Positions 6,674-7,823 of a DNA stretch of 7,823 bases are shown here, piece after piece. The translations under genes and the position numbers were made by a program. This DNA comes from Planctomycetota bacterium. Its GTDB lineage: Bacteria; Planctomycetota; UBA8108; UBA1146. The notes below the pieces were generated by a model. It made no database searches, had not been told where the DNA came from, and saw nothing but the letters and a program-made list of their open reading frames with translations. Numbering within the stretch: the stretch's first letter is position 1; each line of letters opens with the position of its first letter. The stretch covers positions 1 through 7,823 of the forward strand of contig NZJA01000054.1 of assembly GCA_002691835.1 (NCBI GenBank), read 5' to 3'.

Positions 6674-7823
6674 TTAACCTCTCGTTATTTGATATAAAGG
6701 TACTGGTTTTTGTCGTTTAAGACCTTTAGCCGTTTCAGCTGATGATTGTGCTATTGTTTTTAAAGAACTAGCCATAGCTGCCATTGCTTTACCATTACCT
6801 CCTCCTAAGTTAGTTCCTGCTACTACAGTATCTTCATTATTTAATGAAATTGAACCTTTAGGTGTTGATAATATTCTATCACCATAACCTGGTGATGTTG
6901 GAGACATTGCCATATCATCTGCTTTTAATGATTGATAAGCACCTATTGCACCAGCAACTGCTACTCCCCCTAATGCTAAACCTGCTATAACACCTGGAGG
7001 TCCTAAAGTGGACATTCCACCAACTACTTTTGCAAACATCTGACCAACAGAAATTGCAAAATTTAATAATGCTTTACCTGCTACTACTGTTAATGCTACT
7101 CCAACAGCACCAAGAATACCTACTAAAGCTGACATAGCAATTTCTGATTGTGCAAGGGCTGATGCTACACTACCCATCATTTCTACAACAGGAGCAAATG
7201 CAGCTCCTATCTTTTTAACAAATTCATTTATTTTATCAAATGATGCTTGTATTTTTTCTGTTTCACTAGCTTGGTTTAATAAGTTTTTTAACCCTTTTTC
7301 TTTTAACATTTGTTGGGCTTTTTCTAAACCATATTGATCTGTTAGAGATTCTAGCATTTTAGCTCTATTCTCTTTATCAATACCACTAGCTCCTTTTAAT
7401 TGTTCTTGTATAAATAAAGTTTTACCTAACTCATCTCTAGACATACCAACAGCTTTAGCTAATGCATCCTGTTGAATTCTATTCATTTCTGAAAACTCAG
7501 CTGCTGATCCTGCTTGTTTAGCTATTTCTGTTGCTACTGTTTCAAGGTCATTATTTAATGCTGCTTGTCTTGCTTTTTCTAAATTAATATTTTTACCTAA
7601 CAGTAATTCAGCTGCTAATTCATCTTGTATTGATTGTTCGAAATTTAAAATACTTCCTGCAATATCCTCTACTTTAGATAATTCCATACCTAAACCTTTA
7701 GCAGTAGTAATTGCTGCTGCTAATGCAGGACCACTTTTTCCTAAAGATAATTGTGTGGCTTCAGATGTATTTGCAATCTCAGCCATAACCTTTTTAGAAT
7801 TTATCTGTATTCCTGTTGATTCA
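6674..7823 (-). CDS. Tail tape measure protein, C-terminal part (5' end beyond window)
   Basis: The frame is open to the right edge and has 12 further codons (ESTGIQINSKKV) upstream of the Met at 7786. That Met is therefore probably internal, and this is the last 382 or so residues of a longer protein. Counting from that Met, residues 1-185 are charged, Ala/Leu/Gln-rich helix (MAEIANTSEATQL, ELLLGKNINLEKARQ, EFSEMNRIQQDALAKAVGMS), typical of the helical rod of tape measures. Residues about 195-285 are strongly hydrophobic, with two or more segments (218-240 and 242-285, Gly/Ala/Val-rich), as in the membrane-active part of many tape measures. The tail 298-328 (GYGDRILSTPKGSISLNNED, then TVVAGTNLGGG) resembles a conserved C-terminal motif of marine phage tape measures and probably anchors the protein at the tail tip. 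It determines tail length and may form a channel at ejection. Identification rests on composition, order and remembered family motifs. Confidence 0.82.
   Translation of the reverse strand, partial: ESTGIQINSKKVMAEIANTSEATQLSLGKSGPALAAAITTAKGLGMELSKVEDIAGSILNFEQSIQDELAAELLLGKNINLEKARQAALNNDLETVATEIAKQAGSAAEFSEMNRIQQDALAKAVGMSRDELGKTLFIQEQLKGASGIDKENRAKMLESLTDQYGLEKAQQMLKEKGLKNLLNQASETEKIQASFDKINEFVKKIGAAFAPVVEMMGSVASALAQSEIAMSALVGILGAVGVALTVVAGKALLNFAISVGQMFAKVVGGMSTLGPPGVIAGLALGGVAVAGAIGAYQSLKADDMAMSPTSPGYGDRILSTPKGSISLNNEDTVVAGTNLGGGNGKAMAAMASSLKTIAQSSAETAKGLKRQKPVPLYQITRG

Overview
This window looks like part of the tail and baseplate module of an AT-rich, lytic-type tailed bacteriophage. 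It is densely packed. All six supported genes lie on the minus strand, and the order of transcription is from high to low coordinates. Spacers are 44 bp or less, and three of the five junctions are within 2 bp or overlapping. I see no tRNA, rRNA, CRISPR, insertion sequence, integrase or host housekeeping gene. The style of the proteins (Asn-, Ile- and Lys-rich) resembles uncultured marine phages, perhaps of Bacteroidota, but the host cannot be fixed from this stretch. Some starts have a GGAG ribosome site and others have none.

In transcription order the layout is as follows. The 3' end of a tail tape measure gene runs in from the right edge (7823 to 6674). A 44 bp AT-rich spacer follows. Next comes a 76-residue protein of unknown role (6629 to 6399), and then a 631-residue protein (6392 to 4497) whose C-terminal third looks like a tail-tube-type beta domain and may be the tube initiator. 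A 106-residue LysM-like baseplate protein (4497 to 4177) shares one base with the preceding stop codon. It is followed by a 1203-residue protein (4174 to 563) that joins a probable central hub to a C-terminal M15/LAS-type zinc peptidase domain. Finally, the 5' part of an unrecognised Tyr/Asn-rich gene (560 to 1) runs off the left edge.

The order tape measure, tube-like protein, LysM protein, hub matches the logic of simple contractile tails and related injection systems (PBSX XkdO-XkdP-XkdQ; Afp7/Pvc7 followed by the hub). The inferred division of labour is that the tape measure sets tube length and the tube-like and LysM proteins join the tube to the hub. The hub carries a peptidoglycan-cutting domain to the cell surface to open a local hole during DNA injection. 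The most noteworthy points are the hub-peptidase fusion, the apparent split of the tube-initiator and LysM parts into two coupled genes, and an unusual acidic/helical insertion in the middle of the hub. No wholly new type of system is evident. The window reads as a divergent but coherent phage baseplate operon.
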